From Vermamoeba vermiformis (lineage: Eukaryota > Tubulinea > Echinamoebida): DNA of 64,000 nucleotides. Location: NCBI GenBank assembly GCA_045837725.1, contig JBEWZL010000145.1:434001-498000 (forward strand), read 5' to 3'. This document shows positions 1 to 13,202 of the stretch, one piece after another. A model generated the notes under the pieces. The model saw only the letters and a program-made list of their open reading frames with translations. It did not search any database and had not been told where the DNA came from. How positions within the stretch are numbered: the first letter of the stretch is position 1; every line of letters starts with the position of its first letter. The translations under genes were made by a program, and so were the position numbers.

Positions 1-993
1 ATTGTTTAGCAGTGCTACACTCTTACACTGATGGTTGATATTCTCTATACGAAGTGTGTTACTGAGCTTTGGTTCTTGGTGGACATTCGTCGGATCGAAC
101 GTTCCGTATTCAGTTTGGTATGCGTCCTGGTCCCACAGCGTTTCACGCTATAGAAGTTAATAACAAATAATCATGTATCATAAGCGGGACACTTACTTCC
201 AAAGCATAATTGTTGAAGAGCTCTAAATTCTCATCGTTGTAATTCTAAAGAAGATCAGTTACTTCGTGAAAAAACTGGTAGTCTTATATTATTACCGCTA
301 CTATAGTACGTGTTTCGAGGTCCCACAGCTCTGTTGCAAGATGATCATGTGTCGAATATGAGTACCTGACAAAAAAACGACACTTGCGTTGGAGACAATA
401 TTTTCGACTTAAAATATCGTCTCATACCCTTGTGATTCCATCACCTCCCATACCAATAGGCAGTGCTTGCCGCTGACTGTTTGATGGCGTAAGATGATCT
501 CAGCACGTGGATTTGATGCCGGACAACGAACGCCTAAAGTGTGCTGCACGCATCTGACAAAAACCGGTAAGCCAAACCAAATTGTTTGAGTAATTACCTT
601 TTTTTAATCATATTTCTCTTCACTTGGAAGTGTCTTTGAACGATTTGACGCCAAGAAACATCTTTTTGTGAGTAGGAGAACGGATGCGGAAATGAATCGT
701 TGAAAATTGCTTCCTAACGAATAATAATTAATTAAGGATACAAAATGAATATTTAACGGATTATTTTTCCAGACTGTAGTTCCTGACGTGTTAGTTGAAT
801 TTTCGAATTAATTAAATCAAATTAGCTTATTTACGACTATTATTATTGGTTGCTACCGTACTTTCCAAATACTGTCATAATTTGCAAGATTGTTCCACGT
901 TGAATTGACACAAACAGCACTGGTCAGCTCTTTGCAACTTAAAAACGAGAAGATCGTTGTCAATAGCTCTCTTGGAAGCCCTGTCCAATCCAT
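1..993 (-). CDS. F-box/beta-propeller protein, copy 1 (partial, C-terminus off the left edge)
   Basis: This is the N-terminal part of the leftmost of four tandem paralogues. The first exon starts at the ATG ending at 993 and encodes an F-box of about 44 residues beginning MDWTGLPRELL and ending in IWK at a GTACG donor. Downstream exons match copy 2 (1159-3687) almost exon for exon, including a propeller-like strand ending in a WDLE-type motif. The gene runs off the window before its C-terminal module. F-box proteins recruit substrates to SCF (SKP1-cullin) ubiquitin ligases, and propeller-like repeats after an F-box usually bind the substrate. That role is inferred from family knowledge. The start was chosen because all four copies begin with MDW directly before the F-box. 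Confidence 0.7.
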
Positions 994-1158
994 TTGAGCT
1001 CAAAATAATAATTGAACTGTTGCTATCACGACGGACGCCGAGATAAACAACAATTGATTTTTTTGTCACTCTGGCATAGTCCCGTTTGAAACCTTTGCTG
1101 AAATTTATTAGAAGTCAATACAAATACAATTATTAGTAAGTGGTTGGACATTAAGACA

Positions 1159-3687
1159 TTATTTGAGTCCTAATTTAGTCTTGAAGAATGCCCAATGATC
1201 GAGCGGTGCTGCTCGTTGCCACGCACCATTCACTTTGGTTTCGTAAATGACCCAACACGGTCCATACGCTGTCGGCTGTGTTCCGTTAGGAGTGGAGATG
1301 GCACCTTCTTCTCGGTCCCTATCAAAGTACACGAGCTGAAATATGGCAGATTTGTGGTACTCAACTTTGTCTTTGTCGCGCCAACCGCGTGCGTTGTCCA
1401 CGTACTTGTTGGATGCGCAATTTTTCTCTTCTGTCATGTTGCCATAAGAGAATGCAATGCAATATCTACTACACATATTAGTATGACGCCATTATATCTC
1501 TATTTGGATGAAATTCGCACCTTGTACTCTGATCTTCAAACACGATCTGCGAAGTGACGAACGATGTTGGGCTGCATTCGGCGATCTTCTTATTTAAGTC
1601 ACCTTGTTGTATGTTCAAGATCTAATAGCTCGAGTTAATATTATACCTTCAATAAATGATTCGAATGGTAAGCACGTATACCTTGTTCTTGCCATTTGGC
1701 TCAATCTGCAAGACTTGAATAGGCAACTCAACGTCTGCATTCATAAAGCTTAATGTATGCACAAATGAACTAGTCGACATAGAGAATACACCATTAGGCA
1801 GCTATAAAGCGTTAGAATAATTTGTGACAACAGATGCGGCCATAACTTTCGTGAATGATATTATAAACAATCGATATTGCATAATATAATATCGTTGTAG
1901 GCTTATTCTAATGTTTTTGTAGCTTACTTGAGTGATAGTGGGTTTGCTCCAGCCTGGGAACGAAATCCATTTTAAGACTTTACTTTTAGTCGCTGAAGTA
2001 ATTTCGATTAAGGCCACTTGCGATATGGTATAGAGCCATATTATTCCGTCGAAAATGAACATATCACTAGCGTTCTAAAAATTTCCGGTCAGGGATCGGT
2101 TCGTTAAACTAGTTTCTGGCCAATAACTTACTCTGATATCCCCCTTAAGATCATATTTTTGTTTTGTTCTGGTAGTCAAATTGAATTTAAAGAGGCATCT
2201 TTTCTTTGGGCTCGCCATCCACAACTAAAATTGAGCATTAAATTATTGTTACATTTAACCGAATAGAGGACTTACGTCGTTACCTGCGAGTGCTGTGCAT
2301 GCTATTTGTGACTCTTTGATCGATATTTCTTTGTTTTGAAGCACATCAATAACGAGAATGCGCGCTTCCTAAATCCACGAGTCAGATCTCGAAATCAAAG
2401 ACCTGAGAAAGACATGAACGTACATCGCGGAGTTTGATAACTAATTTGCTGTCATAGAATCCGTTGATACTCAAGTGCGTCTTATCGTCGAAGGTTTTTT
2501 CGAATATTTTCGATCCAGTACGCAGATCGTGAACCTGAATGAATGTCCTCCTAAACATCGTTAAATACGCTATGCAATAATAATTTGGTATATACTCACT
2601 TTAAATCCCAATTACTCCATGTTAAAGCAATGAGCGAGCTATGTTTATTTCCGTTCTGAATCCGAGACACCACTACGTAATGATGTTAATAAAAGCAAGG
2701 AGAAAGTAATCAGCAGCTTACTCCCATGGTAGAGGTTTGTAACGGTTATTTTGTTGCTGAGATTCGGTTCGTCGTGTAGCTTTGTCGGATCGAACTTAAC
2801 GTAGGCTATATCATCCGAGTCGTTGTCGTAATCATGATAGTCCTACAAGAATTATTACCAATTATAAATATTAAACTATACTTTATGTCCTGCTTACTTG
2901 TGCCACCAAATAGTCGTTCATCAGCTCCAAGCGTTGTGCCGAATAATTCTAAATTATATGAATTACAATACTTGCGATAATAACTTCTGTATTATTACCG
3001 CTATAATGGTACGCGTTTCGAGGTCCCAAAGCTCCGTGGCAAGATAATCATGTGTCGAGTATGAGTACCTGAGGAAAAAACGACATCGGGTCAGCTATGT
3101 TTTCGACCTTAATAATATCGTCTCGTACCCTTGTGATTCCATCGCCTCCCATATCAATAGGCAGTACTTGCCGCTGACTGTTTGATGGCGTAAGATGATT
3201 TCGGCACGTGGAGTTGATGCCGGACAACGAACACCTAAAGCGTGCTGAACGCAGCTAACAAAAAATGTTAGCACCTAGCAAATTGTTTGCTTAATTACCG
3301 TTTTTTAATCATATTTTTCTTCACTTGGAAGTGTCTTTGAACGATTTGACGCCATGGAACATCTTTTTGGGAGTAGGAGAACGGATGTGGAAATGACTCG
3401 TTGAAAATTGCTTCCTGAGTGATTAATAATTATTAAAAATTACTCAATAATTAAGTGATATAACATCTTCGTTAGGAAGAGGAATGTAATAATTTCTACG
3501 CAAAAATTAAGTTTTAAAAACTTTAAATTAAAAGGATCCGTCTACCCTAACGTACTTTCCAAATAGCATCATATTTAGCGAGGGAGCTCCACGTTGAATT
3601 TACACAAACAGCGCTCGTAAGCTCTTTGCAACTCAAAAACGAGAAGATCGTTGCGAGTAGCTCGTTTGGAAGCTTTGCCCAGTCCAT
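1159..3687 (-). CDS. F-box/beta-propeller protein with C-terminal conserved module, copy 2
   Basis: A multi-exon gene whose exons can be followed in frame from the ATG at 3687 to the TAA at 1159. Residues 1-44 are an F-box (LPNELLATIFSFL). Then come repeated beta-strand blocks with propeller-like motifs such as ELWDLETRTIIA and TFIQVHDLRTGSK, about one per exon. The last exon (1159-1476) carries a roughly 65-residue module with GPCWVIYETKVNGAWQRAAP, shared with copies 3 and 4. It is probably a substrate receptor of an SCF-type ubiquitin ligase; the module is not recognised. Introns are 45-60 nt with GTA donors. The start lies 296 bp from the divergent BTB gene at 3984, so the two probably share a promoter region. 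No disruption was seen. Confidence 0.75.
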
Positions 3688-3983
3688 AACGATCGTTAAT
3701 ATAAAACAATTACAGTGCTGATATTGTACTCGTGGTCCTTGATAAATACAGCGCGATGAAAATTGGCCGTTTCCGAAACCGTGGGAGATTTCGTGAGATA
3801 TTTTAGGGGCGCCGCACTAAATGAAAATTTTATCTGTCTAATTGTTGTACAACACCGTTTGTATTTGTAGCCGTATTTTGTGGTTTGAAGGTTCAGGCCG
3901 TAATGGCACGTGATAGTTGAGTCCTGTCCCACTACGAGACTTAGCTCTTCCTCTTTGGTCTAATTACTTGATTGGCGACCAAC

Positions 3984-4935
3984 ATGACAGATCAGATTGT
4001 TCGTTTAAATATAGGTGGTTATAAGTACCAAACCACGCGAACAACACTGGCATCCAACGGAGAAAACTTTTTCACCAAGCTCTTGGAAGGCAAAATTGGA
4101 AGCGTGAAGGATGAACAGGGCAACTACTTTATTGATAGAGACGGACAATATTTCCAGCCCATTCTATCTTTCCTGCGAACAGGGTTGCTTACCTTGCCTG
4201 AAGGAATGCCGATCGATTTAGTTGATCTCGAAGCGGATTTCTATTTAATCGACATCCATCCGCAAACCAAGTTGCCCAAATCTGTTCCACTAAGTCATAA
4301 TACTAGTCTTTATTTTAATGGCATTTATTGGTACTCAAAGAAAACTACTTCGGCCGCTTTGCTGAAGCCAGATTCAACAATCCAATTTTATGGGTTGTTC
4401 GACAGTCAACGCACGGAGTACAAACTCGTTAACGAGACAACGCTTGAAGTTGAAGTTTCTAATCGAAACTTAAATGACACTGTTAAATATTGGCTCGTCA
4501 CACTTGTTAGTGGAGAATCTATTGCTTGCAACTCTGGTTTTGGGCGTTGGACAACAATGAACTTTCTCCCGTCTCTTCCACCTATCACCGGCTTCTTTTA
4601 TAGCGGATCAACAGGTTTCGGAGTAAGTATTTCTGTAACCTATCGCTTGCGTTGGAGCTAACATCAAGTCTTAGAGCCTGAAGTTTTCATTCACGAACGA
4701 AGATACTATAATTATCAAGCATTATTCCGCCCCCAAAACAGGATTTCCGCCTGTAGAACCTGCGAAAAAAATTACAGCAGGTGGAGTAATCAAGTATTTA
4801 TTCACATTAGACCAGCAATTTAAAGAATGTGAAGGATCGTACGCAATTTACTCCTTTGGCGTATTGTTGTTAGTCAAAAATCAAGCAAAATCTGCCCTCA
4901 CAAAGCAGTTTTATACGGTGAACGATGAAAAATAA
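3984..4935 (+). CDS. KCTD-like BTB/POZ (T1-type) protein
   Basis: Two exons, 3984-4622 and 4675-4935, join in frame across a 52-nt GTAAGT...TTAG intron. Residues 1 to about 90 form a potassium-channel T1-type BTB domain: the opening IVRLNIGGYKYQTTRTTL, then FLRTGLLTLPEG, then the LVDLEADFYLI helix. Together these are the hallmark of KCTD proteins, many of which are adaptors for cullin-3 ubiquitin ligases. The remaining ~200 residues look like a beta-rich domain that I do not recognise. The first true ATG is at 3984; an upstream in-frame TTG was not used. The protein has no membrane segment, so it is not a channel. It sits inside the F-box array, head-to-head with copy 2. Confidence 0.75.
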
Positions 4936-4993
4936 ACTTTTGATTTGATTTGGACTGTCGTTTAATATCGTTTGATAGGACTCATTTAAGACA

Positions 4994-7558
4994 TTATTTG
5001 ATTCCTAATTTAGTTTTGAAGAAGGTCCAATGATCGAGTGGTGCAGCTCGTTGCCACGCACCATTCACTTTGGTTTCATAAATGACCCAACACGGTCCGA
5101 AGGCCTTGCTATCAGTAGAATTGTCTCGAAGACGACTAGGAGTAGTGTCAAATTGCACCAATTGGAATATGGCTGCTTTGTGGTACTCGGATGTGGTGCG
5201 CCATTTCTTCGCTCTGTCGACAAAGTCATTGCTTGGGTTGCCCTTGTTCAAATACGAGTAGATTATGCAGTATCTGCATCGTATAGTGATTAATTAACGA
5301 AGTACTACAGTTTGAGAGTCAAATTAAAGAAATTTCCGTACCTCGTACTCTGATCTTCAAACACGATCTGCGACGAGACTGATGTTGGGCTGCATTCGGC
5401 AATCTTCTTATTTAAGTCACCTTGTTGTATGTGCCATATCTAATAGGACCACTTAATTAGACCCGAGCACCTAATTGTTTTTATTTGTGCGTACCTCGCT
5501 CTTGCCGTTCGGCTCGATCTGCAAGACTTGAATAGGCAACTCAATCTCTTCATCCATGAAGCTTAATATATGCGCAAATGAACTCGACAAGCACGAGAAT
5601 GCACCATTAGGCAACTAGAATAATAAGTTAGTTCAGAGTTTAAGAAAAAGTTGGGCGATCTCGATCTGCCGAAAGTTATTACGATAGATTTGGTGACGAT
5701 TAAATAATAATACTAATAATAATAACGATGTTGTTAAGTTCGTTGGCTTACTTGACGAATATCAGGCATGCCCCATCCAGGTAACTCGATCTTAGTCAAG
5801 ACTCTACATTTTGCGAACGAAACGTCAATGAAGAATAGTTGTACTCCTCGAACAAAGAGCCATATTAATCCGTCGTATATTCTCATGTCTAGAGCATTCT
5901 AAGAAATTTGAATTAGTTTTTCATCTCATACAATCATTTCTAGCAATAGACTTACACTAATATCCACAGTAACTTCATATTCTTGTCGCTTCATAGTTGT
6001 GAGGTGATATTTCACCAAGCATTTCCTCTTTGAACACACGATCCACAACTGTTGCAGTTCGATAAACTTTTTGTCTTAAATTAGTCGATTAAACTTACGT
6101 CATTGCCTGCTAACGTTGCACATGATGCCTGAGGCTCTTTTATAACCGTTTCTTTGTCTTTTAGGACATCCAGAATGATTAACTCGTATTGGCTGTCCTG
6201 CACAAATAATTGGTCAGAAAGATCCGATGCACGTTATGCCAGGTATTTTATCTTAGGTACCTCGCCACTACAAATAAGTAGCTTGTCTCCATAAAATTGG
6301 TAGTTCTTGAAGTGATTTGCTTCCGAACAAATTTTTTCGAAGATTTTACTGCCAGTACGCAGATCGTAAACGTTAATGAATTCCTGCCTAAAATACTCGC
6401 AAATTAATAACGTTAGGCTATACAAATTGCTAATGGGCTTACGCAGTACTCCAATTGCTCCAATGTAGCACAATAAGCGAGCTGTTTTTATCCTCGTTTC
6501 GGACGGTCTTCACAACTTCAATAACGCGATTAGATATTATTAATTTCGTAATAATACCTCCTACTTACATGCGTAATTAAGGTTAGGAACTGTAATAGTA
6601 TTAAAGAGAATTTGTTGAGTTGGATCGAACTTGCTGTAAAGCAATTCGAAAGGATCATCAAAGGACCTTATTCCTGACTGGAAGGCCTTCAAAATAATTA
6701 ACAAAATAAATATAAATGCGATTAGTCCTCACTTCGCGAAGCAGATACTCGTTGCAAAGTTCAAGCGCTGCGGATTCATAGTTCTTAAAAATACTTTTAG
6801 TAGCAGTTCTAACAATGCATTAATGATCGCATACCTGAATAATAGTGCGCGTTTCAAGGTCCCACAACTCCGTTGCGAGGTGTTCGTGGTGCTCAACATG
6901 CTCGTACTCGTGTTCGTATTCATAACTACTCAATATGTGGGTCCAGGACCAAGTTTTCGCTTCTAAAATAAGCGTCTTACCTAAGTGACTCTAGTGTCTC
7001 CCAGTCCAAAATGCAGTACTTGTCATTGGCTGTATGATGGCTTAATACAATTTCAGTGTGTGGCTTTGATGTCGGACAACGAACGCCTAAAGTGTGCTGA
7101 ACGCAGCTGGTGAAAATTAACGAGGTTACCCAGAGATTTGAATATTAATTTCCTATTCTTTACCGTCTATTATCAATATTTCTCTTCACTTGGAAATGTC
7201 TTTGAACGATTTGACGCCATGGAACATCTTTTTGGGAGTAGGAGAACGGATGTGGAAATGACTCGTTGAAAATTGCTTCCTGAGTGATAAATACTTATTA
7301 AAAATACTCAATAATTATAATAATTCTTATTTCTAATTTATGTAAAATAATTAATTAATTAAATATTAACAAGCATTTGGGTGCGGATCGACGAGTATTA
7401 GTTCAAATCAATATTGTCCAACTCACCTTCCAAATACTGTCATAATTTGCAAGATTGTTCCACGTTGAATTTACACAAACAGCACTCGTCAGCGTTTTAC
7501 AATTCAAAAACGCGAAGATCTTTGCCAATAGCTCTCTTGGAAGGGTTGCCCAGTCCAT
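4994..7558 (-). CDS. F-box/beta-propeller protein with C-terminal conserved module, copy 3
   Basis: Third paralogue of the array. The ATG at 7558 begins MDWATLPRELLAKIFAFLNC, an F-box ending IWK at the same donor position as in the other copies. Middle exons match copy 2 closely at both DNA and protein level, for example the FIQVHDLRTGSK-like block, here FINVYDLRTGSK. The final exon (4994-5251) ends GAWQRAAPLDHWTFFKTKLG, nearly identical to copy 2. This points to recent duplication or gene conversion between copies 2 and 3. The role is inferred to be substrate recognition for an SCF ligase. The 3' end is only 58 bp from the stop of the convergent BTB gene. Confidence 0.75.
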
Positions 7559-7691
7559 AACGAGCGTTATTATAATCAATTACAACTTCAATAGATCGTT
7601 AAGACGTGAAGTGTCAAACAAGGTCCTGTTTGATTCTGATCTCGATTTAATTTTTAATGGCCTCTTTTTTATTTGGCTCTATAATCTCCAT

Positions 7692-10213
7692 CTAGTCTAG
7701 TCCTAATCTCGCTTTAATTGCTTTCCAATCATCACTCGGACTCGTACTTTTCCACCCGCCTCCAACTTTCTTTTCATAAAGAATCCAACATTTACCGTAC
7801 GCAATTAGTTCCGGGCTCGGTTCAAAAGGGTAATGCACGCAATCCTTTGGGTAATCAAAGTGCGCGAGTTGAAATACTGCTGTTTTGTGGTGATACGCTT
7901 CCGGTTGATTTTTGTACTTGGTTTTCTTCAGCTTGTAAGCGATTGTGTTGAACTCATTGTTGATCGAATATCCATAGACTAATATAAGCCTAATCATAAA
8001 GCTATTATAACTTGACGGGGCATAGTCAGATCTACCTGTTAGATTTGTCTTCGTACACGATCTCCGAAGTAACGTCATCGGAGAAGTGCTCTGCGATAGT
8101 TTTATTCAAATCGCCTTGTTTAATAGACAAAATCTAATAATAGATTAGAATTGGGCTGCTATTAATGAATTAATATTCTCACCTTGCTTTCGTATCGAGG
8201 CAGACTGGGCTCGATCTGCAAGACTGAGATTGGTAACTCGACGTCTTCATCTCTAAAGCTTATTATATGTGCATATGATTCATTCGTGAGTGTTAGCACT
8301 CCATTGGGCAACTACAAAAAGCAATCAGTCGTTTCCGTTTCGATAAAGATCTGATCTTGTGCTGTAGCGTACACAAAGCGTTATAATAAGACAAATCTAT
8401 TATTGTTACGCATTTCATCGCTAAATACATTTCTTGCTTACTTGAGTAATTTCAGGAGCTTCTGGATCCCGTAACGAGATCCAAGTCAGGACTTGGCACT
8501 TTGTGGCCGAAACACCGATGAGGAACATTTTAGGATACGAATAGAGCCATATTATTCCGTCAAAAATCTTCATCTTGTACGTGCTCTGATTATTTATTAA
8601 TAAGTAAAGACGGTCGACGAAATAGTCCTAAGATAGCCTTACCTTTATCTCGCTACATTCATATTCTTGTCGTTTCATCGACACGAGATTATATTTTATT
8701 AAACATTTCCTTTTAGCACTTGCGATCCACAACTAAAAAAGCGGATTTGTTAGAATTAAAAACTTTAACCAAATCCTGCTTACTTCGTCTCCTGCCAACG
8801 TAACGCAAGATATTTGTGACTCTATTAAGGATATTTCTTTGTCTTGAAGCACATCGAGTACAATCACGTTGCCGGCCTATGTTTTTAAGATCAGATGCTG
8901 AATAAATTTCGAAAAGAGAGCGGTTAGTAGGGCTTAGCTTACATAAAGGTCGTGCATGACTAACTTGTCGCCGTGAAGCTCATCAATAGCCATATAATGG
9001 TCGCTATCATACTCGTAGCTCTTTTCGAGGATTTTCGTTCCAGTACGCAGATCCATAACTGTAACGAATTTTTGTCTGTAATGGCATTAATTCATATAAC
9101 ATGGTTAGCGATATGGCGTTCATTACTTTATTGGCTCTTTAGTGTGCCCAGTCAAAGCAATAAGCGAGCTTGAATTATCTTCATTTCGAATTAACGCTAA
9201 TTAAAAGGCAAGTAAGGAACTACTAATCCCAAACATTACTATACTATATAACTTACTTTCGTATGTGACATTTTGAAGCGGTATTTTATTCTTGAGATCT
9301 AATTTTGCTTTCGACGGATCGAGCTTCGCGTAATAGGCTTCATATTCATTATTCTAAATTAAAATTCTTAATTAATTACTAAAATATAACTTACTTACTA
9401 TCTCTATTATATAATCGCCAAACAGCTTTAAAGTAACCATTTCGAACGGATAATTCTGTCCAATATTTGTTAGGGCTCCATCGCATGGTTAAGACAATAA
9501 TAGCACGTCATACTTGTACAATAGTACGTGTTTCAAGATTCCACAGTTCCGTTGCAAGATACTTGCGCGTTGAGGGGCTGAAGAAAAATGACACGTGTAA
9601 AGGACTGATTTAGCAACATTTGTCCAGTCTTACGTTTGTGATCTATCCGCGATCTCCCATACGATCAAACAGTACTTGCCACCCACTGATTGCCACCGCA
9701 GTCTGATGTCACCTCGAGGATTAGAAGTTGGACACTCAACGCCCAAAGTATACTGCACACAACTGAAAAAATTTAGTCACTGACCGCCGCTTTAATTTTA
9801 TGAACGTTGTCTTTACCGTCTTTTGATAATATTTCGCTTCGATTTAAAGTGCCTTTGTACGATTTGGCGCCAAGGAACGTCTTGTTGAGAGTACGAATAG
9901 CCACACGGAAATGACTCGTTGAATATTGCTTCCTTTAGCGTCAAATATTTTTAAATAATGTGCTATTAATTATCCTACCCACGTGACCCGAAAATTAGGT
10001 TATAGATTAAACTAACGACGTTATTAAATTTGGTAAAATTACCAAAATCTTCAAATTAATTATCACTGAATATTAACGTACTTTCCAGATGTCATCATTA
10101 TTATTAAGACTATTCCACGTTGAATTTGTTGAAACTGCGCTTGTCAGATCTACGCAATTCAAGAACGAGAAGATTCTCTTTAACAGAGCAATTGGCAAGG
10201 TCGTCCAGTCCAT
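7692..10213 (-). CDS. F-box/beta-propeller protein with C-terminal conserved module, copy 4
   Basis: This is the most divergent member of the array. The ATG at 10213 gives MDWTTLPIALLKRIFSFLNC, an F-box. An in-frame ATG further upstream at 10291 would add about 26 basic residues, but the start matching the other three copies was preferred. The C-terminal module is recognisable but diverged: KAGGGWK-like residues (KKVGGGWKSTSPSDDW) replace NGAWQRAAPLDHW. Exon and intron positions are conserved with copies 1-3, so the array arose by tandem duplication of an already intron-rich gene. One intron contains TGACACGTGTAA near 9589, a near match to a palindrome found in other introns of this window. 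Confidence 0.72.
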
Positions 10214-10540
10214 TCTGCACGTATCAATACGTACAAATGTAATATTTCTCGCTCGCTTATGGTGCTCGGACTCACGAATTTGAGCTAACAACGTTTAAAG
10301 TTCTAATGTTATTTTATAATCGGTGTCGATCTATAATCGCTCGATTTTCGAAGTAGAATATATTGTCTGACGCATGCTGATCCTTATGTAAGTCGCTGTG
10401 GTAATGTGCCGACCGGAATGGCAAGGGTGGATGGATCTCCCGCAAGACTACTATTTTAAAGATGTTGCCAGCAGCACTGAGTCTTATTTTCATACAGTGT
10501 AGCTTTATAGCCATATTATACGTAATAATAAACAAGAGAT
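10214..10540 (+). other. Intergenic region, nothing recognised
   Basis: Spacer between the start of F-box copy 4 and the stop of the ankyrin gene, both on the minus strand. It must hold the F-box promoter and the ankyrin 3' UTR. I see no gene, tRNA or repeat in it. Confidence 0.4.
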
Positions 10541-12036
10541 TTATTTAGGTTTAAGTTTGATCGTCAATTTTTTGGTCTTAGTTTTGTTGTCAGCCACGTG
10601 CTTGACAGAAGTGCCGAAGCTCTGATTGTTGATCTTACTGTCACCCTTGTCGGCCTCAACGCCTAACGATTGTGCGTGCGCTAAATAAACATAATATTAG
10701 ATCAGAAACATCGTGCAAAGATAGTATCATGCATCAAAAATGACACGTGTCATTCCACGTGTAAAAATGTCATAGTACGCAGAATCGATCTAAGGAGACG
10801 CTAATGTGAATTATAGTAGCAAATTAAACTAAAATATGATTTTGAGGCAGATGTAGATCCGTAGTCTAAAAATCAAAATAATAATATAACTTCTTCTATA
10901 TAGGCGTACCTGTCAATAGATCGCGTATCTCTTGCAGATTTGTCATTTGCACGGCGCTTTCATAGCGATCATTCTTGTCGTACACATTGATCTCAGGGTG
11001 AAACTTCAACAACAGCTGGACCATCTCTAACGAGTCACAACTTGCAGCCCAGTGCAATGGTGTCTCGTTGCCTTGTGTTTTTAAAATCGCTGCATTGCGT
11101 TCTAATAATAGCTCGGCAACTTTTAATAAATTCCTGCAAAGTTACGCTCAGTCAAAACGACCTTAAAAAAATTAACTCTTTGAAACTTACTTTGAACAGG
11201 TCCAATGTAACGCCGTTCGACCCATTAAGTCCTATTATTAAATTTATTAACAAAGTCGATTAATATTAAGGTTATTTGACTGTACCTGAAGATTGACATT
11301 GGCTCCTGCATTAATTAACATAATTGCAATTTCTTCGAATTGATTTTCACAAGCACGATGCAGTGCCGTTTGTTTATGACCGTCCTATATTATATTATTA
11401 ATAAATAATTCGTCGTGGATTCAGATCGTGCGTCCAAAAAATTAGCTACATCAATAGAAACAAACAATTATACCTGTAAGTCTAAGTCTGCCTTCGCGTC
11501 AATTAATTGTTGTAAAATTTCCTTGTTATTTGTACGTGCTGCAATGTACACGGCTGAAAATCCTTCTCGCGTGACCTCGTTCAGATCTAAGTAAGTCTGT
11601 CAGAGCCGCCTCTAATTCGCTAGTACTCATTTAAATTTAATTTTGGCAAATAATGTCCATGATCATTTGCTAAAGGGCGGCGCCAGACTTCAGAGTTCAT
11701 TTTTAATTATTTTTATAAAATAATATTAGCAATAATTTTAAGCAGTAGAAATAATACAAAGCTTGTAGTAAGCTATTTTGCTTTTAAAAAAATTGCGTAC
11801 AGTACGGAGCGGATCCAGACAAAAAATAAATTGGACTTACTTGCATTAGCCACGATTAAATCTGCGATTAACTTCGTATTTCCATAGTGAGCAGCCCAAT
11901 GCAAAGCATTCCATAGATCTTCATTCGTTTCTTTAATCAAATCTGCTTTTGCTTGCGCGGATGCCGTCGAAAATAACTCTAGCGCGTCTATTTGACCATT
12001 TTTCTGCGAAACTGCTTTGTAAAATAATGAAGCCAT
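10541..12036 (-). CDS. Ankyrin-repeat protein, gankyrin-like
   Basis: Starting at MASLFYKAVSQKNG (ATG at 12036), exons join in frame into six or seven ankyrin repeats. Typical repeat cores are NALHWAAHYGNTKLIADL, KQTALHRACENQFEEIAIML, GRTALHWTCSKNLLKVAELL and NETPLHWAASCDSLEMVQLL. A basic Lys-rich tail (NKTKTKKLTIKLKPK) follows, ending at the TAA at 10541. Seven compact repeats with an LHWA-type first repeat resemble gankyrin/Nas6 (PSMD10), a 26S proteasome assembly chaperone, but ankyrin proteins look alike and the Lys-rich tail is not typical of gankyrin. The first intron (about 250 nt) is unusually long for this window. Another intron holds a perfect TGACACGTGTCA palindrome at 10741. Confidence 0.7.
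10741..10752 (+). repeat. Intronic palindrome TGACACGTGTCA
   Basis: Perfect 12-bp palindrome in the last intron of the ankyrin gene. The same sequence occurs at 21140 and 31411, and a TGACA-NN-TGTCA variant at 32670, all in introns. Confidence 0.6.
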
Positions 12037-13202
12037 GGTATTCTTATTCCAAAGTGTCAAGATAATACAATTTGTTTTCGCCCTCAAAATTAAAGCAACA
12101 TGTGCCTTGACCGGGCTCCAATATTGCCTGTTAGTGTGCACGGAGAACAACAGCTCCGTTAACAAATTATCATTGCTTTGGTGAGTTCTGTAGACACGAG
12201 GCGATGGCACGGAAATCGGTTTGAAACGCGAGGTTTGTGCACTTCTTATTGCAAGTATAAAATATCCGTTATTATTATATTATAAATAATTAGCACCTCA
12301 TAATGACCAGGTGCATATTTTGGGTGAATAAATTACTGTTGATTTTTATTATTCGGATTTGGTTAAATTTTAAGTATTAAGATCAAATATTAAGATATAT
12401 ATATCTATTAGCATTAAGATACTAAATAATATATTCGAATTATACAACTAATTTCATTTGTTTGATGCAGGCAAATTTCCTGACACGATCCTAATCGAGC
12501 CAACGCCTGTAATAACCTCTATCGCCCCATTAACACTATAGCGCGATGTAATATTGCAACCAATATCAAATACAAGTCATACAGGTCGTAACGGTAAGTC
12601 TAAACGTCAAACCGATCGGGATCAAAAGTCTTACGTTTTTGAAGCCGGTTGGCGACCAATTCTGGACCCAGCCAACACCCCAGTACAATTATATTGTTAA
12701 TATATCGTTTTAGGGTTGAGGAACGGTGCAAAATAGTTTCAAGACGGATCGAGATCTGGTCTCGCAGTTTAACTCTTAGGAATACGAAACTCCAAAAGTT
12801 ATAGTGTAAATCATTATGTACGCATATGATCATCCCTACATTTAATATTCATTTTAATACTAAAAACCAGGGTCATGACTAAACGAGACAGCTCGCGCGA
12901 TCGGCGCTTTGGCGCTGTATCCGTTCCGCGATCCAAGTTGTTGTAGGTAAGCTGATGCTCATTTTTAACGCTATATCGAAATTAATGCTTAGTTTAATCA
13001 AAAAAGCCACAGTGGGCTCATTTGGATTCGCTCAATTACGCATTGAGTGTCCGAACGATGTGATCAGTGCCAGCGAACATCTCAGTGACAACGGCACACA
13101 GTAGAAGTTCTTTGGACTCGTACATTAAAAGACAATTCTTTATTTCATGCAATGGTTTACGCTAGATAAGTCTAAACTAAACGTTGAACTGAGACGACAA
13201 CA
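12037..13202 (+). other. Intergenic region (1.17 kb), no gene recognised
   Basis: Lies between the ankyrin gene start and the Crinkler-type gene stop. It is AT-rich near 12250-12460 and more balanced near 12480-12960. Open frames are short and unconvincing. No tRNA, terminal repeat or transposon end was recognised, although it borders a gene of a type often acquired horizontally. Confidence 0.4.
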
